Below, piece by piece: positions 1-8,307 of a DNA stretch of 64,000 nucleotides (position 1 is the first letter of the stretch; each line of letters opens with the position of its first letter). The DNA lies in assembly GCF_008274585.1 (NCBI RefSeq), contig NZ_VTRT01000002.1, forward strand, positions 310,001 through 374,000. Direction: 5' to 3'. This stretch comes from Pedobacter sp. BS3 (GTDB lineage Bacteria; Bacteroidota; Bacteroidia; Sphingobacteriales; Sphingobacteriaceae). Both the position numbers and the translations under genes were made by a program. The notes under the pieces are model-generated. The model saw only the letters and a list, made by a program, of their open reading frames with translations. It ran no database searches and had not been told where the DNA came from.

Positions 1-118
1 TCTTTGGTGGTCATCCTGTAAAATTTGTGCAAATTTAGTTTTTTGAGCGGTATTTATTCCATTTAGAATATTTATTGGGGAATAACCTGCCAGGGCATAG
101 AATTTTCATGTATTTTTC

Positions 119-250
119 ATTTGAAAAGCAGGGGCGGTATCGTTTGGGCACAGATAGTCCCGTGTTACGCTCATACGGCACAACCGCCCCCAATACCTTC
201 CCCCGGGGCATTAACCACAAGGCCGGTATACGCTCCACCCGGGTTTAGTT
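119..250 (-). repeat. Dispersed repeat family A, copy 1
   Basis: This intergenic block, read on the minus strand, starts with CTAAACC, continues through ACCGGCCTTGTG and CGTATGAGCG, and ends near GCTTTTCAAA. The same ordered landmarks recur at 8415-8525, 12668-12787 and 22313-22422. In this copy the segment between the TAATGCC and GCCGTATGAGCG landmarks is longer than in the others, as expected for a variable hairpin loop. It lies past the 3' end of the aldo/keto reductase gene. Whether it is a mobile element or a structured RNA is unknown. Confidence 0.75.
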
Positions 251-263
251 TGCAATACCCATG

Positions 264-305
264 CAACTAACTAACAACTAACCAACTAACTAACTAACTA
301 ACTAA
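264..305. repeat. CTAA/CCAA tetranucleotide repeat
   Basis: Tandem CTAA units with a few CAA and CCAA variants run up to and include the TAG stop codon of the aldo/keto reductase gene at 302-304. On the coding (minus) strand the stop codon is the first unit of a TTAG series. Similar repeats start at the stop codons of the aquaporin gene near 25619 and, in a degenerate form, of hemF near 34807. Confidence 0.85.
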
Positions 306-1291
306 ATCGCCAGGATCGTATTAATGGTAAATATTTCGTCTTCAGAGAAATACAGGTTGTGCAAACAATGTACAGCATCGGTAACCTGCTCTGCTTTGCT
401 GGCCCCTATCAGTACCGACGTTATTACCGGACTTTTAAGTATCCAGGCCAGGGCCATCTGGGCAAGTGTTTGACCGCGGTTAATGGCTATCTGGTTAAGG
501 TGCTCAATCTGTTCCAGCTTCTGCGGGGTTATATGGCTTGGTCGCAAAAAGCCATGAGCCTTAGAAGCTCTTGAGCCTACAGGTACGCCATGCAAATATT
601 TATCCGTTAATAAACCCTGAGCCAGCGGCGAGAACGGAATACATCCAACACCCTGCTTCGCCAGCAGATCCAGCAAACCATTCTCCACCCAACGATCAAA
701 CATGGAGTACCGCGGCTGATGAATTAAACAAGGCGTACCCATTTGCTTTAGCATGCGGATAGCCTTTTCAGCTTCGGGAACATCATAATTTGATATGCCA
801 ACGTACAAGGCCTTACCCTGCTTAACAATATGGTTTAACGCGGTCATGGTTTCTTCCAGCGGTGTTTCCGGGTCCGGACGGTGATGGTAAAAAACATCCA
901 CATAATCCAGGCCCATACGTTTCAGGCTCTGATCCAGGCTGGAAATCAAATACTTGCGTGAACCCCAATCGCCATAAGGGCCCTCCCACATGGTGTAACC
1001 CGCTTTGGTAGAAATGATCAGCTCATCGCGATACGCTTTAAAATCAGATGCCAGTATCTTTCCAAAATTCTCTTCGGCCGAGCCCGGGGGCGGGCCATAA
1101 TTATTGGCCAGGTCAAAATGCGTTATCCCCTGGTCAAAGGCAACATGAAGTATTTCGCGGTATTGGTCATAATCATCAACACCGCCGAAATTATGCCATA
1201 AACCTAACGATATAGCCGGCAATTTCAGGCCGCTTTTTCCGCAGCGGCGGTATTGCATCATAGCGTAACGTGAAGAACTTGGTGTATACAT
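302..1291 (-). CDS. Aldo/keto reductase, YghZ (Gpr)-like
   Basis: This 329-residue cytoplasmic NADPH-dependent oxidoreductase belongs to the aldo/keto reductase superfamily. The N-terminal stretch MQYRRCGKSGLKLPAISLG and the LWHNFGG segment are typical of the YghZ group, which reduces L-glyceraldehyde 3-phosphate and methylglyoxal in E. coli. The catalytic tetrad is visible as D60, Y65 (NNYG), K96 (STKAG) and H136/H137 (FYHHRPD). The length matches the family. The chosen start fits the usual N-terminus of this group. It appears to be a single-gene unit: the stop codon runs into a tetranucleotide repeat and the upstream side is a 183-bp heptamer repeat, so any promoter must lie beyond or within that repeat. 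The family is secure; the physiological substrate is inferred. Confidence 0.9.
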   Translation of the reverse strand: MYTPSSSRYAMMQYRRCGKSGLKLPAISLGLWHNFGGVDDYDQYREILHVAFDQGITHFDLANNYGPPPGSAEENFGKILASDFKAYRDELIISTKAGYTMWEGPYGDWGSRKYLISSLDQSLKRMGLDYVDVFYHHRPDPETPLEETMTALNHIVKQGKALYVGISNYDVPEAEKAIRMLKQMGTPCLIHQPRYSMFDRWVENGLLDLLAKQGVGCIPFSPLAQGLLTDKYLHGVPVGSRASKAHGFLRPSHITPQKLEQIEHLNQIAINRGQTLAQMALAWILKSPVITSVLIGASKAEQVTDAVHCLHNLYFSEDEIFTINTILAI

Positions 1292-1300
1292 GGTTAATTC

Positions 1301-1483
1301 AAAAGTTAAAAGTCAAAAGTTAAAAGTCAAAAGTTAAAAGTCAAAAGTTAAAAGTCAAAAGTTAAAAGTCAAAAGTTAAAAGTCAAAAGTTAAAAGTCAA
1401 AAGTTAAAAGTCAAAAGTTAAAAGTCAAAAGTTAAAAGTTAAAAGTTAAAAGTTAAAAGTCAAAAGTTAAAAGTCAAAAGTTG
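1301..1483. repeat. Heptanucleotide tandem repeat AAAAGT(T/C)
   Basis: About 26 head-to-tail copies of the heptamer AAAAGTT or AAAAGTC fill the space directly upstream of the aldo/keto reductase start codon. Most alternate to give a 14-bp superunit. It is followed at 1484-1540 by a tail containing GGTAATTCGGGGTTCGGGG. A closely similar tail follows the related repeat at 26358-26410, so repeat and tail form one composite element. The rest of the gap, to 1692, is AT-rich and shows no gene. Confidence 0.9.
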
Positions 1484-1692
1484 AACGTAGTACCCCCTCC
1501 CGGGTAATTCGGGGTTCGGGGTTAAAAATTAAAATTATTAAAGAGCCCTGTATAAAAATAAAGCTCACCAAAGCACAAATCAAATATGAAAAAAATGGAT
1601 GAAATTTAGCTAAGCGATTATTTAAAATCGGGCAAACACATTTCTATGTCTGTATACCCCGAAAACTATCCTTAACCGGGTAGCTTTTCTGC

Positions 1693-3531
1693 TCAAATAA
1701 TACCGTATAATGAGCCGCCCTTTTCGCCCAAACGGTCTACCCTTTTCTCTACAGCCTCATCTTTAATCAACGGCGGAGCGTGATGCGGCTTGCTACGGGC
1801 ATCAATGATGAGCGGGCCTTTACAGCCCCAGTGCTTATGCTCAATAAAGCTGTTCATGCCATGTACATCATGCGATGGATTACTGCGGGTAAACGTTACC
1901 CACACAAAATTGCTGATATTCTCGGCTGTAAAACCGGCATCATCGCATAGCACCAATAAAGGTAATCCCGGTAAACTTTCTATACCAGGCGCTTTATTCA
2001 GAATTTCAAGCTCAGCTTTTAACTGGTTTTCATGCGTGTATGCCGGCGATTCTACGGCTAAAACACCTGGCATCACCAGCTTAAAACGGTCAAACGGGCG
2101 TGGCAATGTAAAACCGGCGGGTAATTCATGCAACAGTTCACGCTTCTTTTCTCCGGCGGCGGCAATAACCAGTTTCGATCCCGAATTAATGTCCGTACCG
2201 CTGTAATCCAGCGTATCGATAGTGGTTCGGGTATAGAAATGAAGATCGCGGGACAGATCTATCCGTTCAAGCACATGGATCAGAAAATCACGGATATGAT
2301 GAATATCCAGTTTGGGATCATCCTCCTTCGAGGCAATAAAAAGATATTTGGCCAGGCTGAGCTGGTTTTTGCCTAAAATATGATTAGCAATGGTCAGTAG
2401 TTCCTGCGGCTGCCTGGTGGTAAGATACGGCGTATAGCGTTCACTGCCAATAGCAAACAGCAACGGGTGCACGCCGGCCGCATCAACGGCGTGCACAGCA
2501 TGCAGCCCGGGAATTTCCTGTGGAATGGCTGCGCCGGTTATCTGGTGAATTAAAGCGCCAAAGCTGGTATCTTCCTGTGGCGGACGGCCCACAACCGTGA
2601 ATGCCCATACAGCATCCTTACGATGGTAAACCCGCCGCACTTTCATCAGCGGGAACGGATGCTTTAAGCTATAATAACCCAAATGATCGCCAAAAGGGCC
2701 TTCGGGTTTATTTTCGTGAGGTTCAACCGTACCGGTAATTACAAAATCGGCATCGGCAGAGATACAGAAACCGTCTTCATCATAAAAATACCGGAAACGC
2801 CTGTTACCCAGCGCTCCGGCAAAGGTCATCTCAGACAGGCCCTCTGGCAGCGGCATAACCGCCGCAAGCGTATGCGACGGTGGCCCGCCAACAAATATGC
2901 TCACTTTAAGCGGCTGGTTGCGGGCATTGGCTTTGGCCTGATGCACGCCGATTCCACGATGTAGCTGGTAATGTAATCCTATTTCTTTATCCCGGATATA
3001 CTCATTTCCGGCAAGCTGTATGCGGTACATGCCCAGGTTGGCCTGCATAATGCCGGGCTTGTCGGCATCTTCGGTATAAACCTGCGGCAAGGTAACGAAC
3101 GGGCCGCCGTCCATAGGCCAGTTTACAATTTGCGGCAGTTGGCTGACCTGGGTCTGTCCGTATAATATGGGCGCATTGGCCCGTTGCTTAAGCGGCAAAG
3201 CAGACCACGCAGTAAATGCCGTATTCAGGTATCTGAATGGCGATTTGACAGCTTTAAGCGGATCGGATTTTAAATCGACCAGGGTTTTGATCTTTTCAAG
3301 GGTGTCCCGGAACATGAACGAGGCACGCTCTACCGTTCCAAACAGGTTTGACACGGCCGGGAACCGGCTTCCTTTTACGTTTTCGAACAAAATGGCCGGG
3401 CCCTGATGCTCAAATACCCGTAAATGAATAGCGGCCATTTCCAGGTAAGGATCAATCTCTTCGCGGATACGTATCAAATGGCCGTGACGTTCTAAATCGC
3501 TGATGCACTCTTTTAAGCTGCTGTAACCCAT
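1693..3531 (-). CDS. UbiD family prenylated-FMN decarboxylase
   Basis: The 612-residue protein is a UbiD-type decarboxylase, which uses prenylated FMN to remove a carboxyl group from an aromatic or polyprenylated acid. Family hallmarks are NLGMYRIQ around residues 165-172 (prFMN/phosphate-binding Arg170) and the acidic motif EGPFGDHLGYYS at 277-288 carrying the catalytic Glu. Homologues of about 600 residues in Bacteroidota are usually assigned to menaquinone biosynthesis, because these bacteria use menaquinone; that role is inferred. No prenyltransferase (UbiX) gene is nearby. The start at 3531 gives MGYSSLKECISDLE, the normal N-terminus. It is transcribed alone, with a 490-bp repeat-bearing gap upstream. 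Confidence 0.88.
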   Translation of the reverse strand: MGYSSLKECISDLERHGHLIRIREEIDPYLEMAAIHLRVFEHQGPAILFENVKGSRFPAVSNLFGTVERASFMFRDTLEKIKTLVDLKSDPLKAVKSPFRYLNTAFTAWSALPLKQRANAPILYGQTQVSQLPQIVNWPMDGGPFVTLPQVYTEDADKPGIMQANLGMYRIQLAGNEYIRDKEIGLHYQLHRGIGVHQAKANARNQPLKVSIFVGGPPSHTLAAVMPLPEGLSEMTFAGALGNRRFRYFYDEDGFCISADADFVITGTVEPHENKPEGPFGDHLGYYSLKHPFPLMKVRRVYHRKDAVWAFTVVGRPPQEDTSFGALIHQITGAAIPQEIPGLHAVHAVDAAGVHPLLFAIGSERYTPYLTTRQPQELLTIANHILGKNQLSLAKYLFIASKEDDPKLDIHHIRDFLIHVLERIDLSRDLHFYTRTTIDTLDYSGTDINSGSKLVIAAAGEKKRELLHELPAGFTLPRPFDRFKLVMPGVLAVESPAYTHENQLKAELEILNKAPGIESLPGLPLLVLCDDAGFTAENISNFVWVTFTRSNPSHDVHGMNSFIEHKHWGCKGPLIIDARSKPHHAPPLIKDEAVEKRVDRLGEKGGSLYGII

Positions 3532-3650
3532 AACGCAGCTAAGTTAGAGAATTTTGTTTGAGCAGAAGATTGAAATTTAACCCTATGGATCATGCCTGTA
3601 CCAGGAACACCGGAAATGTCATGTTAAAATATCCCATACTAAAAACGCCG

Positions 3651-3709
3651 CACTCCTGGCGTGAAACCTAATGCCCATACCCAGGCACAGTGGTATCACA
3701 CCAGGAGTG
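3651..3709. repeat. Imperfect inverted repeat in a non-coding gap
   Basis: CACTCCTGGCGTGA at 3651-3664 pairs with TCACACCAGGAGTG at 3696-3709 (13 of 14 positions) around a 31-base loop. The 3532-4022 gap holds no convincing gene; it contains this hairpin, a family B element at 3733-3899 and a hairpin with a T-run at 3985-4012. Confidence 0.7.
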
Positions 3710-3732
3710 TTATAAAATATTCAGCTTATGCT

Positions 3733-3899
3733 GGGGCTAACCAAAAAGCTCTCGTCCCGAGACATAATCGAGGGGATCTCCGTCAGAAGTACTTAGGAAA
3801 GAGATTTTACTTTGCAGCTACTTCCTGGTCTCCTCTCCCGATCCCGTACGTACGGGAGGGATCGAAAGGACGGTGCTTTTTGACTTTTTGGCCAGTCCC
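3733..3899. repeat. Dispersed inverted-repeat element, family B, copy 1
   Basis: The element starts with GGGGCTAACCAAAAAGC and ends with GCTTTTTGACTTTTTGGCC followed by AGTCCC, so its ends are imperfect inverted repeats. The interior contains the palindrome CCCGTACGTACGGG and the words CAGAAGTACTTAGGAA and GCAGCTACTTC. A longer copy sits at 12870-13120. It encodes nothing recognisable and behaves like a miniature non-autonomous element. Confidence 0.75.
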
Positions 3900-3984
3900 A
3901 TGTTCTTATATTTCTGGTTTTTAGCATGTTAGTAATTTTCAATTATTGATATGTTTTTTAATTACTTTACAAGGTGTCAATGAG

Positions 3985-4012
3985 CCCGCCAGTTGGCGGG
4001 GTTTTGATTTTT
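3985..4012 (+). terminator. Hairpin plus T-run, plus-strand terminator candidate
   Basis: CCCGCC-AGTT-GGCGGG forms a perfect 6-bp stem followed by GTTTTGATTTTT on the plus strand. No plus-strand gene precedes it, and the TonB receptor gene converges from the other side. Similar GCCAGTTGGCGG hairpins occur inside family C repeats, so it could instead be a repeat remnant. Confidence 0.5.
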
Positions 4013-4022
4013 CAATTTTGAC

Positions 4023-6332
4023 TTAGAACAGGTATTTAATGCCCACGCCGGCATAACCGTTACGCTTAGGCGATGGGTTGAAATAGGCGGGCTGTGCTCC
4101 ACCATAGCCAACGGCATTAAGCGAAACAATAGAGCTGTAAGCCCGGTTCAGGATGTTGTCTATACCTCCGTACAGGTTCAGCTCAAATGCCTTTCCCAAT
4201 TGCTTTTTATAACCCAGCTTAGCGTTCAGCACGTGGTACTCAGGGTTAAAAGCAGTGTTGGCATCGTTCAGCGGCAAGCGGCTGTTGTATAAATATGTTC
4301 CATACAGGTACAATCCCGGGTGGGTCTCAACATCTATTCCGGCGCTAAGCACCCACGGCGATATGCCGGTAAGCTTGTTACCCCCGTAGCTGGCCGTTAC
4401 ATTATTTTGTGCATCCAGTATTTTGTAATCGGTAAAACGAAAATCAGAATAAGTAACTGCCGCATAAGGCCGTAAGATGGTTACAAAAAGGTGCTCATCC
4501 GGTTTGATCGCCTGGTATGACAAGGCCAGCTCAACACCATCATGCCGGGTTTTACCGGCATTATTGTAAATGGTAATGCTTTGCTGTACCGATTGCGCAA
4601 TCAGCTCGCCCTTCATATCCAGCCTGAACAAGGCCAGGTCATAGCTTAAGCGGGAGTTAAACAGGTTTCCTTTAGCATCCAGCTCATAATTGATCCCTTT
4701 TTCCGGCTGTATCGCGGGATTAATCAAGCCATCCACATTTTTAATTTCTGAGCTGGAAGGAGGAGAAAACCCGGAGCTTACGCTGGCATGCAGGCTCAGG
4801 AAGCTCCCAAAATCATGGCTCAGCGCAATTCGCGGCGAAGCCTGCGGCTTAAATTTCTTTATACCGCTCTGTTCCCTGTTTAGATAATTATCCACATCGT
4901 ATTTCAGGCCGCTGTAGCTCACCCCTACTGTTAGCACAGTACGGGCATCCAGGTTGGTTTCCGACTGGTAAAATATCGCGTAAGCGGTATTATCATAATC
5001 TACAATGGCATTCGGGGCGCCTTCTGTACCATGATTATTTACGTATTGTGTGCCTTTGGTAAGCCCGTTATTAAACTCGGCGCCGATAGTAAAGCGTGTA
5101 GGCAAATGGCTGAAACCCGGGTTATACATAAACCGGGTACGACCACCGTAGCTCTGGTAATAATTATGCAGATAAGCATACGGCAAGGGATGGTTCAGAT
5201 CATAAAAATAGGTAAACACGCTGGTGCTGTTACTGAATTTACTGTTAAACTGGTATTGCTGTCCGATGCCAATGCGTGTCCAGGTTTGATAACGCCCTGC
5301 GGCTTTATCCAAGTTACTGGCATTGGCCTGTAAAGGATCTTCTGCCACCTGTGCGGCTGTGAGCGAGCCGGGGATCTGCGAATACTGGGTAGTGCGGTTC
5401 AGCAATAAGGTAATCTGCTGTTTTTCAGAAGGGAATAGCTGGAAGTTGCCGGTAATAAAGCGCCGCATATCGTTGCTATGTTCGCGGTAGCCGTTGTATT
5501 CCTGCCAGCCATACGACACATAGCTATTCATTTTATCACCACCGCTGCGGAAGGTTGTTGCCAGCCGGTGCAAGCCATAGGCGCCCACCAGTCCCGAAGC
5601 TTCCAGGCTTTTTTCCTGGTACGGCGAACGTTGTAACTGGAAATTGATCACCCCGCCGGTTCCTGCGCCATAGATGCTGGAGGCAGGGCCTTTGATAATC
5701 TCGGCACGACCGATACTGTTCACATCGAGCGCTTCAATACGGGTAGTTCCATCTGCTTCGGTAACCGGGATATCGTTCACATAAATTTTAATGTTGCGGA
5801 TGCCATACGAGGCCCGTACGCCGTTGCCACGGATAGAAATGCGTGCTTCGGATAAGGTGCTCTGATCCATGCGCACCCCGGGAACAGCATTCAGCGCCGA
5901 TTGCAGGGAGAGGGTACTTCCTTTAGACAGATCTTGTAATGTAAGTAAAGCTACCGAACCGGCGGTCTCTTTCCGGGTTTTATTGCCATCAAAACCGGTA
6001 ACCCGAACCTCGTTCAGGTTTACGGCATCGGCCTGTAACTGTATGTTTAATGTATTGGTCTCGGGCCCAAGCGTTACCGATTGGGTTTTATAGCCAATTA
6101 GCACCGCCTTGACCGTATTTGCAGGCGGTATAACCGTTGTTTTAAAATACCCGGATCTATCCGATTGGGTAAGTGCCACATTATCCTGGGTTTTAATGGT
6201 TACTCCCGGCAGCGGCAAACCGGTTTGTGAATCGTAAATGTATCCGCTAACGGACTGGCTTTGTGCAAACAAAGCGTTTGAAAACAGGCATAAAGCCATG
6301 TATATTATAAGAGTTCTGAACGTGATCATCAT
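4023..6332 (-). CDS. TonB-dependent outer-membrane receptor with carboxypeptidase-like N-terminal domain
   Basis: From the ATG at 6332 the protein has about 769 residues. It opens with a signal peptide (MMITFRTLIIYMALCLFSN to ALFAQ), then a carboxypeptidase-regulatory-like beta domain (VSGYIYDSQTGLPLPGVTI), a plug domain (ALNAVPGVRM, RGNGVRASYG, GPASSIYGAGTGGVINF) and a beta-barrel ending in the usual terminal Phe. It imports an unknown ligand, energised by TonB. The architecture is closer to siderophore or metal receptors than to SusC, and no SusD partner is present. An upstream in-frame ATG at 6392 exists, but starting there would bury the signal peptide. It lies downstream of a small CNGKCYL-motif gene on the same strand, probably as one unit, which hints at a metal-related substrate. 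Confidence 0.88.
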   Translation of the reverse strand: MMITFRTLIIYMALCLFSNALFAQSQSVSGYIYDSQTGLPLPGVTIKTQDNVALTQSDRSGYFKTTVIPPANTVKAVLIGYKTQSVTLGPETNTLNIQLQADAVNLNEVRVTGFDGNKTRKETAGSVALLTLQDLSKGSTLSLQSALNAVPGVRMDQSTLSEARISIRGNGVRASYGIRNIKIYVNDIPVTEADGTTRIEALDVNSIGRAEIIKGPASSIYGAGTGGVINFQLQRSPYQEKSLEASGLVGAYGLHRLATTFRSGGDKMNSYVSYGWQEYNGYREHSNDMRRFITGNFQLFPSEKQQITLLLNRTTQYSQIPGSLTAAQVAEDPLQANASNLDKAAGRYQTWTRIGIGQQYQFNSKFSNSTSVFTYFYDLNHPLPYAYLHNYYQSYGGRTRFMYNPGFSHLPTRFTIGAEFNNGLTKGTQYVNNHGTEGAPNAIVDYDNTAYAIFYQSETNLDARTVLTVGVSYSGLKYDVDNYLNREQSGIKKFKPQASPRIALSHDFGSFLSLHASVSSGFSPPSSSEIKNVDGLINPAIQPEKGINYELDAKGNLFNSRLSYDLALFRLDMKGELIAQSVQQSITIYNNAGKTRHDGVELALSYQAIKPDEHLFVTILRPYAAVTYSDFRFTDYKILDAQNNVTASYGGNKLTGISPWVLSAGIDVETHPGLYLYGTYLYNSRLPLNDANTAFNPEYHVLNAKLGYKKQLGKAFELNLYGGIDNILNRAYSSIVSLNAVGYGGAQPAYFNPSPKRNGYAGVGIKYLF

Positions 6333-6477
6333 TGAAAAGGATTTAACAGCATACGGTGCATGGCATCTGCCCGGGGCGATACCGTTAAACAATAGCTGTT
6401 GGAAACAACATAAATTACCGGACTACCGGCATACAAGGTTGCAGGTTACCGGATCAGGGATAATAAAATAATGATGA

Positions 6478-6849
6478 TCACGCCTTTGGCGGATGAAATA
6501 TTACTGCGGGACGTTGTGGAAAGTTAAGAGATAGTTCCGGCAAGGCCTTTTCGCCAATTGTTTTTACTGCCGGATCCAGCGTGATAGCCTGCTCAACAAT
6601 GAAGACATCCTGGAAAGCTGTTTTCTGTACATTTTTATCAGCCTTTTTTTCTTTTTCGTCTTCCTGGTGCAGGTGCTTGGTCAGATAACATTTACCGTTA
6701 CATTGCAGCTGTGGTTTATCCCGATTGATACAAAGCGATGTAGCGATGTACTTTTTATTTAATTCAAAGCCGGCATACACAAACAGCCGCGAGAAACTCG
6801 CCGATAAAACAGCAAGTATCAAAAATGCAGCCGTAATTTGCCTGAACAT
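6478..6849 (-). CDS. Small secreted or membrane-anchored CNGKCYL-motif protein
   Basis: The 123-residue protein has one N-terminal hydrophobic segment (ITAAFLILAVLSASFSRLF) and then a soluble part. Around residue 54 it carries the pair of cysteines in CNGKCYLTKHL, followed by a charged Glu/Lys-rich stretch. I do not know a characterised function. I recall similar short proteins with a CNGKC motif beside TonB receptors in Bacteroidota. The cysteines and nearby histidine could bind a metal, which is inference. It precedes the TonB receptor gene on the same strand, about 145 bases away, suggesting co-transcription. Confidence 0.6.
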   Translation of the reverse strand: MFRQITAAFLILAVLSASFSRLFVYAGFELNKKYIATSLCINRDKPQLQCNGKCYLTKHLHQEDEKEKKADKNVQKTAFQDVFIVEQAITLDPAVKTIGEKALPELSLNFPQRPAVIFHPPKA

Positions 6850-6916
6850 ACCGGTACAAAGGTAATGATCTGTTATAATTGTAGCAAGATTGTGACTGAT
6901 TTAATTGTTTAATTGC

Positions 6917-6968
6917 TTTAACGGTTATGAGCCGTGGTTAGTTGTTAGTAGTTAGTAATTAGTGGTTG
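6917..6968. repeat. Degenerate heptamer repeat TTAGTNN
   Basis: The string reads as consecutive 7-base units beginning TTAG (TTAGTTG, TTAGTAG, TTAGTAA, TTAGTGG). It lies between the CNGKCYL-motif gene and the PH-domain pseudogene and marks the left edge of the accessory patch. Confidence 0.6.
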
Positions 6969-6985
6969 GTTAGTGATTACCATTT

Positions 6986-7427
6986 TTATTTGTCTAATGT
7001 TTCTCCTTTTTTCTTCTTGAACTTAACTTCTACATTCGGGTTTAAGGTAGTTATGTCGTTAATAAATTCCATTTTTAGTTTTGGTGATATTATTACTGAG
7101 TCAAATTTTCCGTATGATATTTCTAATCTGTCAATAGAAGTGGCTGGCGAACTCAAGGGATTATTGGTCTCTGTAATTTTCTTAATTGTTTTAATGTCAA
7201 CTGTTTTATTGGGCAAAAAGCCGCATTTAATTGTCAGCTCGTCATCCTTGATAGTATAATTTGTTGTCAAAAACACATGAACAATAAAAATAATTACCGG
7301 TAAAAGGATTGCAGGTCCTATCCAATGTGGCTTTTCGCTTGCAGTCAAAAGCAAAATTGTCCCTAAAATAAGAATTAAGAGGTATTACCAATTCAAGTCC
7401 GATTTTTGAGTTATATACTTTCTTCAT
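6986..7427 (-). pseudogene. PH-domain-like membrane protein, frameshifted
   Basis: Two overlapping minus-strand reading frames join into one plausible protein. The first, from the ATG at 7427, reads MKKVYNSKIGLELVIP and then loses sense. The other frame continues as LILILGTILLLTASEKPHW, through a second hydrophobic segment and a soluble domain (TIKDDELTIKCGFLPNKTVDI) resembling bacterial PH-like domains. One extra base (or two missing) near 7379-7382 explains the break. The repaired protein would be about 147 residues, with two membrane segments. It may be a true pseudogene or a sequencing error. The patch is richer in A and T than the surrounding genes. Confidence 0.7.
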
Positions 7428-7470
7428 TTGAAAATTGTGCTTTTTGTTCTACGGTGCATCGTTCTACACT

Positions 7471-7668
7471 TGCCACTAACGGCGGCGTATTGGCGATGGA
7501 CGGAAAATAGCGAACCCAAAGTTCAGCCCTTCCACATCAGTAAGCCGCAGCCGTTTTTATTAGCTAATTTACGTTTTTCTGCCAAGAAAAACGGCGAAGG
7601 CGATGATAGTAGCACAAAAGATGAGGTTAATTTCCAGCCCACCTATTGCCAATACGATGTTGTGTGCC
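7471..7668. repeat. Cassette-like imperfect palindrome beside the HEPN gene
   Basis: This non-coding block has related arms at its ends: GCGTATTGGCGATGG on the left and CCTATTGCCAATACG on the right, bounded by CCACTAACG and GTTGTGTGCC. A perfect inner hairpin CGTTTTTC/GAAAAACG lies at 7572-7593. The terminal word GTTGTGTGCC recurs in inverted orientation at 8331-8340, on the other side of the HEPN gene. The layout (gene plus long palindromic 3' element, then another small gene) resembles integron-style cassettes, but the canonical attC core words are not exact and no integrase is seen. Confidence 0.55.
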
Positions 7669-7677
7669 GGTTTTATT

Positions 7678-8307
7678 TTATCGCAATCTATATTTCTTAT
7701 AAATCGCATCTACTCTTTCTTTTTCCGCTTTTGCTAGAAGTTTTAAAATCCCAAACCTTTCTCTGTCGAAAGTAGGTGATCTTAAAAATAAGTCTGTGTC
7801 GTATATGTCACTATAAAGGCTTTTCAATATTTGAGCTGCAATATCTAGTAACTTTTTTATGTCTTTAAACGTAATATCAATCGTACTAAAGTCCGTTAGG
7901 GAATTGTCTGTATGAGCATATAATTTCGTTCTTAATGTAAGTATGCTTTGAATTGTTCTTTCATTTTCTTTTAATAAACCGTTCCAATTATTTATATGCT
8001 CTTCTGGAACTCCAATTTTTCTAAAATGCCCTGATTTTGATAAAGAGTTAATTAATTTTTGAAGTTGAAATTTATCGTTTCCTGAGTTGCTAAAGAGTTT
8101 AGAGATTTCAATAACAAGAGTTCTGAACATTAAATGCATCATCATTGATAATGATTTTTTATGTGCTGATTTTGTTATTAGTTCTAATTCTTCGACAGTG
8201 TCAGGATTGTGAAAATATTCAGTGTATAAAAATGAGTCTTGAGCAAAGACATAAATGTGAAGAGTTTTCTCAAGTTTGATTTTTAATTCATCCTTTAAAT
8301 TTCCCAT
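7678..8307 (-). CDS. HEPN-domain protein, AbiU2-like
   Basis: The 209-residue protein is mostly helical, with no signal peptide. Near residue 126 it contains R-T-K-L-Y-A-H followed by T-D, an R-x5-H arrangement in LRTKLYAHTD that fits the HEPN R-x4-6-H ribonuclease motif. The surrounding pattern is close to the AbiU2-type HEPN family, associated with abortive-infection or toxin-like RNA cleavage. The family assignment is moderately confident; an anti-phage role is inference. The ATG at 8307 is preferred, because the open frame upstream of it runs through the flanking GTTGTGTGCC word. Base composition is AT-rich relative to its neighbours. No antitoxin-like partner is adjacent, and the downstream neighbour is the broken PH-domain gene. 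Confidence 0.65.
   Translation of the reverse strand: MGNLKDELKIKLEKTLHIYVFAQDSFLYTEYFHNPDTVEELELITKSAHKKSLSMMMHLMFRTLVIEISKLFSNSGNDKFQLQKLINSLSKSGHFRKIGVPEEHINNWNGLLKENERTIQSILTLRTKLYAHTDNSLTDFSTIDITFKDIKKLLDIAAQILKSLYSDIYDTDLFLRSPTFDRERFGILKLLAKAEKERVDAIYKKYRLR

Noticed and set aside
35-238. 67-codon open frame on the minus strand
   Set aside because: It lies almost entirely in family A repeat copy 1, has no family pattern, and the same repeat elsewhere does not keep this frame.
1301-1483. Possible CRISPR array
   Set aside because: Units are 7 or 14 bp with no spacers and no cas genes; these are simple tandem repeats.
3661-3924. 87-codon plus-strand open frame in the 3.5-4.0 kb gap
   Set aside because: It crosses the inverted repeat and family B element and has biased low-complexity content with no domain; the equivalent region in copy 2 is not open.
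6333-6477. Possible riboswitch upstream of the TonB receptor
   Set aside because: No cobalamin, TPP or other known conserved motif was visible, and the gap directly follows the upstream gene.
7471-7668. Canonical integron attC site
   Set aside because: The palindrome resembles an attC in shape but the RYYYAAC and GTTRRRY core words are not exact and no integron integrase is present, so it is only called cassette-like.
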